From NCBI RefSeq assembly GCF_017591435.1, contig NC_059304.1, positions 30,470,361 through 30,534,360 on the forward strand: a DNA stretch of 64,000 nt, in the 5' to 3' direction. Positions 24,412-35,187 of the stretch are shown here, piece by piece. The notes beneath the pieces are model-generated. The model did not search any database, was not told the origin of the DNA, and was given only the letters and a program-made list of their open reading frames with translations. This DNA comes from Portunus trituberculatus. Lineage: Eukaryota > Arthropoda > Malacostraca > Decapoda > Portunidae. The position numbers and the translations under genes are program-made. Numbering within the stretch: the stretch's first letter is position 1; every line of letters starts with the position of its first letter.

Positions 24412-26658
24412 CTATGTCCTGTCTCTTTGTCCACACTTGTCCAATTTTTCCTTCATTTGACTGACACTCGCCGCACACACCACATCCACGCTCAGTTTGT
24501 TCCATGCATCAATGCTCTGATATGGGAAGCTATACTTCTTGATGTCGCTCGTGCAGGAATCTTTCAGTATTTTCTTTGGGTGTCCTCTTAGGTAATTACT
24601 GGATGCCATCATGATCAGGTTCTCCCTATCCAATATGTCCACTCCATGTACTATTTTGAACATTGTTATCATATCCCCTCTGACTCTTCTTTCTTCCAAT
24701 ATGCTTAATTCCAGCCTATTTAACCTCTGCTCATACGGTACCTCCTTAAAGTCTGGTATCATTCTTGTTGCTAACCTCTGTACTCTTTCCAGCTTCTTGA
24801 CATGTTTCTTCATGTATGGTGACCAAATTACTGATGCATATTCCAACTGTGGCCTAATCAGGGTGGTCAATATTTTATTTATCATGTTCCCATCCAGGTA
24901 ATTAAATGCCCATCCTATACTTTGGAGCATGCTATACGTTTTTCCAAATATTCTATTAATGTGCTTTTCTGGAGACAGATTACTCTGTACAGTCACTCCC
25001 AAGTCAAATTTTTCTTCACTGACTTCAATTACAGTCTTCTGCCCCAGCTGGTAGTCCTTATGTGGTCTATATTTACTTCTACCCATTCTCATTACACAGC
25101 TTTTGTTGGTATTGAATTCCATTTGCTACGTCCTGCTCCATTCATATATTTTGTCCAAGTCCTTCTGCAGTATATTACAGTCATGCATATTCCTCACTTT
25201 CCCCATAATCTTTGCATCATTTGCAAACATATTCATATAACTTCTCACTCCCTCTGGCATGTCATTTATATAGATCAGGAACATGATGGGACCAAGCACC
25301 GAACCTTGGGAAACTCCACTGGTTACCCTCCTCCACTCTGACTTCACTCCCTTCACTACTGTCCTCATTTCTCTGCCTGTCAAATAATTTCTCATCCACT
25401 CCGTCAGATTTTTTTTTTTTTTCTTTTCTTATACCATGTGGGTTTTTCATGGGAATTTCTGGGCTAAAGGGGATACTTTTTAGGGTACCTCCTATCTCAA
25501 AGACCACCCGCTAGGAAACCGTTGCTCCGAGTGAGGAGGCCCAACCTACACCCGGACCGTGGACAGAATTCGAACCCGTGCACTTAGAGACCCCTCGGAC
25601 CCCAAAGCATGCATGGTTCCACTGTACCACGGTGGCCCCTTGTTCCTCCGATACTACTTAACTTCCACATCAATCTGTTATGTGTGACTTTATCAAATGC
25701 TTTTTTTAAGGCTAGGTATATACAATCAACCCATCCATCCCTCTCTTGTAAAATATCGACCACTCTTGAGTAGAAACATAACAAATACACACGATTTCCC
25801 TTTTCTAAAGCCAAACTGTTTCTCACTTAGTATTTCTTCGTTTTCCAGGAACTCACACCACTTGCTTTTGATCACTTCTTCACATATCTTACACGTAATG
25901 CTGGTCAATGAAACAGGTCCATAATTCAATGGTTCCATGCGACATCCACTTTTGTAAATTGGTACTACATTTCCCCTTTTCCATTCTACTGGCACCTGTC
26001 CCGTGTTGATAGATGTTCTTGTTAAATCTAAAATTGGATCTAGCAACTGCTCTTGACATTCTTTTAACATTCTTCCAGACACACCATCTGGTCCCATTGC
26101 CTTCTTAACATCTAACTGACTCAAAACTTTTGCAATGTCACTCTTTGTTACAATAATTTCTTTCATCCATCTTGTCACAGGTAACATCCGTCGATTGAAT
26201 TGTGTTTCTTCTGTGAATACTTTGCAGAAATTCTCATTCAATTTTTCAACAATGACACTTGTATCTTCATATATATAATCTCCAACCTTTAATTTATCAA
26301 CTGTTTCTTTTTTCAGTAATTTACCATTAATGAATTTATAAAACATTTTGGGATCACTTTCACAATTCTCCACTATTCTCTGTTCAAATTCTTGTTATGC
26401 CCTTCTTCTCACTTGAACATATTTATTTCTTGCATTCCTATATGCTTCTCTCTCCACTTCCTCATTATTTCTCTTGTATTTTTCCCATGCCTTTTCCTTC
26501 TCCCTTTTTGCCTTATCACAGGTTTTATTAAACCATTGATCTCCCTTTAAGATTTTCTTAGTATATTTTGGCACAAAGTTCTCTGCAGCCTCACTATATA
26601 TTTCCATAGATTTTTCATATTTTAACTGCATGTTTGTTTCCTGGTACATTTCAGCCAA
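24412..26658 (-). pseudogene. LINE ORF2 polymerase (copy 5), broken
   Basis: From 26658 down are a linker (NARNKYVQVRRRA), FINGKLLKKETVDKLKVGDY and NYGPVSLTSITCKICEEVIK (26373-25726), then a stretch ending KSGRYFTREGW. DILQERDGWVDCIYLALKKAFDKV (motif A) is read in the overlapping frame. After the SINE come MRNYLTGREMRTVVK, GVSQGSVLGP and MFANDAKIMGKV (25395-25126), where the FADD box is FAND. An intact 236-residue thumb/C-terminus (25122-24412) ends in KEKLDKCGQRDRT. A TAG at 25123 separates the last two. Confidence 0.8.
25409..25638 (-). repeat. tRNA-derived SINE family A, inside LINE copy 5
   Basis: The - strand begins GGGGCCACCGTGGTACAGTG, with B box GGTTCGAATTC, the shared body, and an A tail (25409-25430 as T). 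Sequence agrees closely with the copy at 21837-22058. It splits the LINE polymerase between the GGAGGAAC codons and the LTEWMRNYLTG segment. I could not define the target duplication. Confidence 0.85.
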
Positions 26659-26684
26659 TCCACATTTCCAAAGTAATTTCTCAA

Positions 26685-27434
26685 CTACTTATATCTTCTC
26701 TTAGCATAATTTAGGCATTCCTCCTTGTATCCAACTTCATTATCTTTGCTGAACCCCACCTTTACCTCAAATTTCAATAATTCATGATCACTCTTCCCCA
26801 AAGGACACACATGCTCAATCTCATTTTCTAGATTTACTCCCTTTGTGAATATCAAGTCCAGTCTCGACGGGGCATCACCCATCCTTCCCCTTGTTGGATG
26901 CCTCACCCACTGTGTCATCAAATTTCCCACCGCATAATTTAATAGCTGCTCACCACATTCTCCACCATTCCCCACTTCAAATTCTTCCCAATTGACGTCT
27001 TTACAGTTGAAATCTCCAACTATAACCATTTTTGCTTTCTTTGCAGCTTCATTTCTCATTCTTTCCAATGTGCTTTCCACCCTACTATTATACTGATTGT
27101 TTGACCATGCACTTGTTTTTGGTGGTACATACACAGTTACAATATTGATATCTTGCCTTCCATCAGTCACTACCACACCCACCACTTCCTCCTTTTTGAG
27201 CTTCCATGCATTTCTCAATACATGCTCAGCAGCTACTTGGGATTTTGATGTTATCTTCATGGCTCTAGACTTTCCTTCTTCATACTTTCCCACTCTCATA
27301 TATTCCTCAACTTCTCCAAATGCATTTTCTTCTTCCGAAATCTTATTCAGCATGGTCTTAATCTTCTCTTCCTCCTTAATTTTTCTCTCCTGCCAGTTTC
27401 TTATATTATCTTCCTTTAATCCACTCACCACCAC
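26685..27434 (-). pseudogene. LINE ORF1-endonuclease fusion by internal deletion (copy 5)
   Basis: One open frame of about 249 residues runs from the ORF1 RRM-like domain (VVSGLKEDNIRNWQERK, RVGKYEEGKSRAMK, RNAWKLKKEE) straight into the endonuclease (NIVTVYVPPKTSAW, MVIVGDFNCKDVNWEEFE, SRLDLIFTKG, GKSDHELLKFE). A deletion has removed the ORF1 C-terminus and the endonuclease N-terminus while keeping frame. GDFN and SDH catalytic boxes remain, but the Asn/Glu metal site is lost. Confidence 0.75.
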
Positions 27435-27435
27435 A

Positions 27436-27933
27436 CACTTTTTTTTTCTGCAATATTTCTCACCATTGTCTCCTCTTGCTGTAGAACTTTAATAATCTTC
27501 CATTGGGCCAACTCACTCTTTTCTTTTTCTTGTTGTTTAATTATTTCTCTAAAGCTGTTGTGTGCTTCTTCATTGTTTTTTTTTCACCTCCTCCAGCCTA
27601 GTGTCTCTTTGATTACTTTTCTCCTCTCCTTCTTTTAGTTTTCTTTCCATCTCGGTTATTTTTACGGTTAATTCCTGACACTACTTTCCCAAGAGCACAT
27701 TTTTATTTTCCATTTCCAGTTTTTGTTTCAACAACTTGGCATTTTCCCTGGTAAGCACTAAGACTTCCTTACGGAAGGCTTCATTTTCTATTATGACTAT
27801 CCAGCTTTTCTTCTATTATCACTATTGTTCCAATTCTTTTCTCCATATTCTCAACCCTTCTGTCCACACTCACTTCCCTCAGTCCTGGGGAATCCAAAAA
27901 TCCCACAAATGAATCCCTTCTCGCCTCTGCCAT
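27436..27933 (-). pseudogene. LINE ORF1 N-terminal part (copy 5)
   Basis: The ATG at 27933 (context AACATGG) starts MAEARRDSFVGFLDSPGL with the FxGF motif typical of this family, then a coiled-coil segment VDRRVENMEKRIGTIVIIEE. Frameshifts near 27790 and 27560 break the Lys/Glu coiled coil before the RRM-like part at 27434. Confidence 0.65.
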
Positions 27934-28199
27934 GTTTATGGGTATCAGCTGTTTGCGGGTCGGTGACCGCACAAACAAACTGCACACACACTTTATTCCT
28001 TCCTTATTTTGTGACACTCCTCACTTTCCCCCACTCATCACCTCATTGGACCATAGAGACATCCCTATCACTGCTCGGGCCCTGTATATTCACGTATAGG
28101 TAATTGTTTTGGTGCTGTGGCGGGAGCTTCCGTTCCGACGTCTTGTCAGTCCGGCAGTCTGACAGTGTGTGTGTGTGTGTGTATAAAAGATCTGGCACA

Positions 28200-29693
28200 G
28201 CAATTTGAAGACCTTGGGCAATAACATCCATTCAATATCTAAGTTTTTTACTCGGGATTATCTATCTGCCTCAACATTATGGAGTCCCTTTATATACTCT
28301 GCTTGACTCAGCCCAAGCAAATATATTTTCTATTACAGCATTAAAGTTAGGTTTAATGCTGCCATCCCTGTCTATACAGGCAACAGCTGTGGTGCTGTCC
28401 GATCGAAGGCAGATATGAGTATCCTTGTAATCCTTGCATAAAGATTTGAGCCCCAATAGAATAACTTTTAGTTCTAAGACATTAATATGATCTAGCTCCA
28501 CATGAGCCCAGTGACCTCCTGTCTTGGCATCTCCTGTTGTTGCACCCCAACCAGTCAGGCAAGCATCAGAGAACATTTCTATCTGGGGGGGAAGAAGGAT
28601 GTAGGGACTTGGATTGAGTGTCTATGTTGTTAATCCACCAATTGATTAACATTCTGGCATGATTATCCAGGGTAATTGTGGAATGATAATCCCCATGATT
28701 TCTAGCTAATTCTCCATTCCTAACAATCTCCAAATACTTATATCTCAGTGGGGCCAATTCTATGGCAGGGTTAGAGGCCATGGTCATTCCAATAAAGGAG
28801 GTCAAGTCATGCAGTGTGACGACACCCTTTAGTAGAAGTCTGCCTTGCTCTTTGATGTGCTCTCGTCTATGAGAAGGCAACGTAGCAGTCATATTGACAG
28901 AGTTTAACAGTACTCTCAGGAATTCCACCTCTTGGGTAGGTTTGACTACAGATTTTAGAACATTGATTGTGAGCCCTAGCGAGTCAAAAAAACTTCATAG
29001 CATAACCCACATTGATCCTTAATTCCTCCGCTGATGATGCAATAAAGAGGCAGTCATCTATGTAAGAAATTACACAAATCCCAAGTTTCCTGAGGAGAGA
29101 AAGGGGTGGTTTTAATAATTTTGTGAAAACTTGGGGAGCCGAAGTCAGTGCCTGGGGAAGACATGTAAACTAAAAGCAGTTATTTCTCCAAAAGAATTGG
29201 AGCCATTTCCTGTCTCTGGGGTAATAAACACAGAAAAGTAAGCATCTTTGAAATCTATAGTAGAGAAGAAACAATTAGGTTGAATTAACTGAATCGCATC
29301 CTTGATGGAGTCCATTTTAAAGTGTATATGTGTAATATGTTCATTCAGTTCTTTCAAATTCAAGATAACTCTGGCTGAACCATCTTTCTTAATAGTTGGG
29401 AATACATTAGAGATAAAATCTAGTAGCTGTGGTTCACATCTTTCAACAATTTTGTGCTTAAGGAAACCAACCATGGCAGAATCCAGGGCAAGAGTGTCTG
29501 CTACCGAGAGGTGAAGGGGGGTAGGAATTCCTATCTGCCTGGGCAAGCTATCAAACTCAAGAATTCTACCATCCACAATATCATGGATCCATTTGTCCTT
29601 GGACAGTGCTTTCCATTGCAGCCTGGCTACATGAATTTTGCCACCCACAAAATTTTTAGGAGTATTGAACAAGGGGTAAACAGAGCCACTCAC
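28200..29693 (-). pseudogene. DIRS RT and RNase H (element D)
   Basis: From 29693: LFNTPKNFVGGKI, LNLKELNEHITHIHFKMDS and FFSTIDFKDAYFSVFI (RT motif A). A frameshift near 29170 follows, then VISYIDDCLFIA (catalytic YIDD, about 29060), KSVVKPTQEVEFLR, LHDLTSFIGMTMASNPAIEL, a break near 28570, FSDACLTGWGATTG (RNase H), LDHINVLELKVILL and LRSDSTTAVACI. A stop ends it near 28277, and residual sequence continues to the LINE at 28182. RT and RNase H copy the element RNA into DNA. At least three breaks are present. Confidence 0.85.
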
Positions 29694-29704
29694 CAGAAGC
29701 TAGT

Positions 29705-30402
29705 TTACTGGGAGGTTGATTGTCTGTGCGTCCCCCTCCCCTGGGATGCCCTCTGGCATAAAAAAGGCTTTGCCTGGTTCCTTGGTCTGTCCTGTTGGTA
29801 GGGTTGCCTAGGCAACTGCTGGGTATAAGAGAGACGAGCCACTTGTCTGTGCTGTGGATACTTCCTAGGTCCAGTTGCCTTGTAAAGAAGGAAGAAGGGC
29901 CTTCCTAACTTCTTCGTCTTATGGATTTTGTCACACTTTTTGGCCACATCAAATGGAAACAGTTAATCTTTGCCAACCTCGCAGTCCCACCTGCAGAGAT
30001 CTACTAGGGTTTAATCATGCACATGGATACGTGCCACTTCTTTCCTAAGGTGGTTACTGGGAGGTTGATTGTCTGTGCGTCCCCCTCCCCTGGGATGCCC
30101 TCTGGCCTAAAAAAGGCTTTGCCTGGTTCCTTGGTCTGTCCTGTTGGTAGGGTTGCCTAGGCAACTGCTGGGTATAAGAGAGACGAGCCACTTGTCTGTG
30201 CTGTGGATACTTCCTAGGTCCAGTTGCCTTGTAAAGAAGGAAGAAGGGCCTTCCTAACTTCTTCGTCTTATGGATTTTGTCACACTTTTTGGCCACATCA
30301 AATGGAAACAGTTAATCTTTGCCAACCTCGCAGTCCCACCTGCAGAGATCTACTAGGGTTTAATCATGCACATGGATACGTGCCACTTCTTTCCTAAGGT
30401 GG
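29705..30402 (-). repeat. 349-bp direct tandem duplication in DIRS D
   Basis: Bases 29705-30053 and 30054-30402 are nearly identical; one difference is GGCATAAAA versus GGCCTAAAA. Both read AKKCDKIHKTKKLGRPFFLL on the - strand, the segment between gag and RT. The duplication interrupts the ORF. Confidence 0.95.
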
Positions 30403-30799
30403 TTGAGAAAGTTCACAGAGGAGGTCAAAAGTCTAAGGCTGTTATTAAGTCCATGTAGGTAGCTATTGATAGAGCTGCCTTTCCTCTCCCCTATATCACT
30501 TATGCACTGAGTAATCAGTACCAACACTTTGGAAATGAAACCATTTGTATAGACAAGTTGGGCGTCCATAAGGCAACCCCTACACTCATGGCCTTAGTGA
30601 GAGCAGAGTTGGTTGACGGCACGGTCAAGTTCGGGACATTGCTGGGCAGCTTGATTTTCCCACAGGTGAGTTTCACACCCTCAGATGTAGGCCGACATCT
30701 CAAACTTGTATTGAGTATGGTAGCCAAACGCTCTGACAGCGGCTCGCCCTTTTCCTCCTCACCGTGGAAGTGGCCAGAGAGTTCCTCAAGAACTTTAAC
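30360..30799 (-). pseudogene. DIRS gag-like fragment (element D)
   Basis: The frames read VLEELSGHFHGEEEKGEPLS, ATILNTSLRCRPTSEGVKLT, IKLPSNVPNLTVPSTNSALT and, after a slip, YTNGFISKVLVLITQCISDI. They match the gag of DIRS A (56467-57240) along their length. Function in particle assembly is assumed from position; no knuckle is seen. The 5' part is cut at the TTAA 30796-30799. Confidence 0.7.
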
Positions 30800-31146
30800 C
30801 CATAAACTGCGGCACTCACATTCAGAGGGTGTCTCCTGGTGCGGCTAAATCAGCGAATGATTGACTTTCAATGAATGATATATACTTTATAAAGATGTGT
30901 CACAAATATTTCATTTCACAATTCTGTAACTCAAAATTTACTGTAGCTACCATATTTCTAAGTATTTTTTGCCTCAAAAATGGATTTCTGGCAATATCTG
31001 GAGGCATTGTGGAGAGCGGGATGGAAGGAGGGAAGTAGGGGGAGGCGGCAGGGGGGATACACACTGACCGCTTGTTGCCACTGTTCGTCGACGGGACAGT
31101 GTTGTCAACGCTCGAAGTTGAACTGATACAAAGATTCAATGTTGTG

Positions 31147-31209
<63 letters not shown>

Positions 31210-31620
31210 CTTGCTTGCTTCAAGAGAAATAAATGATAAAACAAAAGTATTTTATTTCTATAATGGCAATTTCCATATAAGTAATATTCTTTCCATTATT
31301 CTGCCACTAATATTTTGAATCACAAATAAAGTAAATGGCATCAAAGTATATGGAGTAAACAACATATATATGGAATGGATATATTGGTCAAATAAAAATG
31401 TATATGCACTGGTAATGGTAATGCGAAATATTGCTCTAGATCAGACATAAACATAGCCTCCTATTATTTCACAATTTTTTTGTCTTTCTCTCTCACACAC
31501 TTTGTTCAAAATAAATAGGTGAAACAAAAATACTCTTTTGCTTGGTTCACAATAAATAAAGTAACAAAATATTAGTTCCGTGTAAGCCACAATAATATAC
31601 ATATCATACTATATATCTGT
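30800..31620. other. Non-coding AT-rich stretch, possible piggyBac-like MITE end
   Basis: TTAACCCATAAACTGCGG at 30796 looks like a piggyBac-type end cutting the DIRS gag. No matching right end was found before the next LINE. A (CT)n run lies at 31148-31206. No credible ORF. Confidence 0.35.
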
Positions 31621-31848
31621 GTATTTACCTAGTTATATTTACCTAGTTGTAGTTTTACAGGGCCTAGGCTTTATGCTCGTGTGGCCCCATCTCCATATCT
31701 ACACTTATCCAATCTTACTTTAAAAGTATGCACACTCGTTGCAGACACTACTTCTTCATTTAAACTGTTCCACGTCTCAATACATCTTTGTGGGAAACTA
31801 TATTTTTTAATATCTCTCAGACATCTTTCTTTTCTCAGCTTTTTACTA
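31621..31848 (-). mobile_element. CR1/L2-like LINE copy 6, 3' fragment
   Basis: The doubled tail (TATTTACCTAGTTATATTTA, then CCTAGTTG) and the ORF2 C-terminal region match copies 2 and 8. It is 5'-truncated at a TG run (31849-31869), beyond which copy 7 starts. It is the last unit of a four-copy head-to-tail array. Confidence 0.85.
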
Positions 31849-32481
31849 TGTGTGTGTGTGTGTGTGTGTTTGTATTTACCTGTTTGTGTATTACAGGGCC
31901 CGAGCTAAGCTCTCTGTGTCCTGTCTCCTTGTCTACTCCTGTCATATCTCTCTTTCATCTGATTGACACACACCACATCAACGACATCACTGCTCAGTTT
32001 ATTCCACTTATCAATACTACGATGCGGGAAACTGTACTTTCTCATGTCATTCAGACAGATGTCTTTTATTAGTTTTTTTCCATGTCCTCCGAGATGATTA
32101 CTTGTGGTCACCTTTTATCAATTCTCTGTCCAATATGTCAATCTTGTTCACCAATTTATACATAGTTATCATGTCACCCCTTGTTCTTCTCTCTTCTAAT
32201 GTGGTCAGCCCCAGCTCCCTCAGTCTTTTCCCCCCCAGATGGGAACCGCCTTGTCGTGGTGGGGGGGCTTGCGTGCCCCTGTGACCTGGCGAGCTAGGCT
32301 AGAGGGGGCTTAGGCCCCTGCTTTGCCCTTTCGAGGGGGAGAGGGCTACCCATGCTAGTAAGGTCGCCAGTGAGGTCTGAGTGGGAAGGAGGATTCCCCT
32401 CCACAAGGGCCTCCCACAGCACACTCTTGTTCTGGGAGTTCTTCTGAGGGATGCATTTCTGCTGCATGTGACTCCCTTTTG

Positions 32482-34132
32482 ATGGTAAATGTTAATCCAT
32501 CTTTTTCTTATCACGCCTTGCACTCACTTCTCAAGGTGTATGGCACGATTCTCCGTATTCGGCTTGTTTACGATAAGGATTTTCCGTCTAACCGCTGCTA
32601 TGTAACGTTTCTGTCATGCGATGAAGACTGTTTGGCTGTAGAACATGTAGCATCCCTGCCCCTTGCTGGCTCTGGCTTTAAGACAGAACTTCTCCACTCT
32701 CGCAATATTTCGGACAGTGAAACGGACTACATCCCAAATCTTTTTGACCACCATTCAGAGAGTTCAGTTCCTGAAGTCCGCCAGATCCCGCCTCCACGTT
32801 GGTTTGTGGCATACTACAGAAATGGGCGCGGGAATTTTATCCATGCCTCCCGGTACTTGTCTAAAGAGATCGGCACGATTCCTGAGGGCAACCTCAAGAA
32901 ATATGATAAGGGGGTGCTAGTGCGAGCGAAAGTTATCACGCAGGCAAGGATGTTGCAACATCTACCATGTCCTTCTGACAGCATGTTTGAGACTATTAAG
33001 GCACATCCCACCTTTGATTACAGTAAAGGTTATGTGTACAGTCAGGATCTCTATGAATTTTCTGAGGAGGAAATACTGGCTATGTGTCCTACCTCAGTCC
33101 AGAAGGTGACTAAGATGAGGGACTCCTCCAACATGGTCCTTCTCTCCTTTTTTTGGGTCCACCCTCCCTGACCGTGTTAATGTCGGACCTATTAATCTTA
33201 GGGTGAGGCGTTTTGTTTCTCGTCCTCTTCAGTGTTTCTCATGCTATGGGTACGGTCACGGCAAAAGCTCGTGTAAGGAAGCTTCTTGATGTGGTAATTG
33301 CTCTGCACTAGACTCACATTCTGAAGAGCATTGCAATGCTGCTGCTTACTGTTTCCATTGCCGTGATGCTCACCAGGTACGTTCCAGGCAATGCCCCAGG
33401 TATCACCTGCAGCAGGACATTTTACAGCTTGCTAACTCTCAGTTCATCAGCCTTGGTAGTGCCCGCCACGAACTCCTTTACCGCCAGAAGGACAGTACTG
33501 GTGTGATATCCTATGCTTCTTTGGCCGCTCGCTCTTCAGCTGAGTCTGCCGGTCCGAAAACAACTGCTACCTCTCGCTCTGTTGGGGCTGGTGGTCCTGT
33601 TCATCTGACTAATAGGTTTGCCCTTTTGTCCGACGACTCAGCTGAGTCACCTGCAAGAAGCGACGAGAATAATACGGACTTGACCAAACTAACCCATGTA
33701 GTGGATGTCCATTTGCCCCCTGTATCGCCTAAGCCTTTGAAGAGCCTGACCAAACGGCACCGCGGCTCTGCGGAGTCGATAGATTTAGCTCAGCATAAAC
33801 AATCTAAGGTTTCTCCCGGTGTACATGATCGTGAGTCCTCCAGGGACCGTTCTGCAATGGTAGCGCTAGTTGTTTCTGTCCAGCCTTCTGTGATGCCCTC
33901 CGTCTCAGATCGGGCTTCTTGTGATGAGGACGGTCTTAGCATGGAGACGTCCGATGATATTGTCACAGCCGTCCCTCATGGACCAGCTGTATCAAAAAGT
34001 GCAGTCCAGCCTGACCCTCGTCTTCCGATGACCGGCAGGAGTGATGATGGTTTGCATCACTCACCGGTAGGCCGAAAAGAGCGGTCCAACGACCCGGCAC
34101 ATCTCAACTCCCGGTGTCTTCTCGTCGGTTGA
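32482..34132 (+). pseudogene. I-group LINE ORF1 (gag-like), broken
   Basis: The ATG at 32482 begins an RRM-like domain (FSYHALHSLLKVYGTILRIR, CYVTFLSCDEDCLAVEHV). A frameshift at the T-run near 33150 follows, then the knuckle region: CFSCYGYGHGKSSC, a TGA near 33288, CGNCSALDSHSEEHC and CFHCRDAHQVRSRQC. A Ser/Pro-rich tail runs to a stop at 34132. ORF1 proteins bind LINE RNA. The TGA and frameshift make it non-functional. Confidence 0.8.
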
Positions 34133-34199
34133 TTATTTCTAGTCAGGTGAGTCACAGGCAGCCCATTCAAAAGACTCGCCCGTCCACTGCACCTAAATA

Positions 34200-35169
34200 G
34201 TCATCTTCAAGCTTCTACAGTGGAACTGTAGAGGCCTTCACGCCTCGTGGGGGGGAACTCCGAGCTTTATTGTCGGAGTTCTCTCCAGCCTGTGTAGCTT
34301 TACAAGAGACTATGCTAGGTGATAGTACTTATTCTAGTCCTCCTGGCTATTGTGCCTTTTTTAGCACTCCTTTCCCTGACCAGGGCCACCACGGTGGCAC
34401 AGCTATCATTGTCTGTCAAGACATACCTGTTGTCCCCTTGCAACTCAACTCTCCCCTTCAGGTGGTTGCTGTTAAAGTTTTTATGGGACGATCCTACACT
34501 ATTTGTAGTTTATATCTCCCTCCCCGGCTTCCTGTCTCCAAGGGTGAGATTGACGGCGTGGTGCGTCAGCTGACTCTGCCTTTTCTTTTATTGGGAGATT
34601 TTAACGGCTGCCACCCATTGTGGGATGAAGGTGCTAGTAATCCTCGTGGGGTTTTAATCGGTTCTTTTATTGAGGATGAGGGATTGGAGGTTTTAAATTC
34701 TGGGGATGTCACACATTTCCATAGTCCTACTGGGACTTTTACCGCTATCAATCTTTCTCTGTGTACATCTAATTCTTTCCTTGATTTTAATTGGCGGGTC
34801 CTACCGGATTTGCACGGTAGTGACCACTTTCCGATTTTATTAGAATCTGTGAACTCTGAGCCACAGTACCGGCCCCCACGCTGGGTTTTAGACAAGGCAG
34901 ATCGGCCTCGATTCACAGACCTTAGCTCTTTTATCCATCCGTTGGCTGACTTTTCTACTTGTGCTGAGGCTGTTGATTATTTTACCGATTTTATACGTTC
35001 AGTAGCACTTCAGACAATCCCTAGGATGTCCGGTCGCTTTACTAAGCGTCCCGTTCCTTGGTGGAACGCAGCATGCACTAAAGCTGTGAAAGAAAAATGG
35101 GCAGCTTTCTCTCGTCTCCGGCGACATCGTGGGGACCCGCAGTGCCTGGAAGCTTTTCGGCGCTGTTGA
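34200..35169 (+). pseudogene. I-group LINE endonuclease domain
   Basis: KLLQWNCRGLHASW begins the domain (about 34210, one frame break near 34255), then ALQETMLGDSTYSS, FLLLGDFNGCHPLWDEGASN and DLHGSDHFPILLE, giving the Asn, Glu, GDFN and SDH sites of an APE-type endonuclease. Such enzymes nick the target for primed reverse transcription. The frame continues to a TGA at 35167, which separates it from the polymerase. Confidence 0.85.
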
Positions 35170-35187
35170 GCTCGGGCCCGCCGCGTT

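Larger units (their letters stand above)
24368..28182 (-). mobile_element. CR1/L2-like LINE copy 5, nearly full length
   Basis: The 5' end (CTGTCAGACTGCCGGACTG) follows a (CA)n run at 28165-28182, and the 3' end is AATAGGTAAACACA at 24368. It contains a 5' UTR, ORF1, ORF2 and the family 3' end. It is inserted in DIRS element D, so its empty site can be read: TTTATACACCAATT, with no microsatellite beyond ACACC. A SINE lies inside it (25409-25638). Confidence 0.88.
22796..30799 (-). mobile_element. DIRS-like retrotransposon D, split by a LINE
   Basis: On the - strand the order is gag (30799-30360), RT (29693-28580), RNase H (28576-28200), RT/RNase H C-terminal extension (24367-24160) and tyrosine recombinase (24159-23100), ending in the hairpin at 22795-22456. 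A CR1-like LINE (24368-28182) interrupts the extension between FYT and PIIDLF. Gag is cut at a TTAA (30796-30799). The gag-RT-RH-YR order is that of DIRS elements. Confidence 0.85.

Noticed and set aside
29705..30402. Two-unit direct repeat considered as a CRISPR or LTR pair
   Set aside because: There are no spacers, and the units are adjacent and internal to one DIRS element, so it is a simple tandem duplication.
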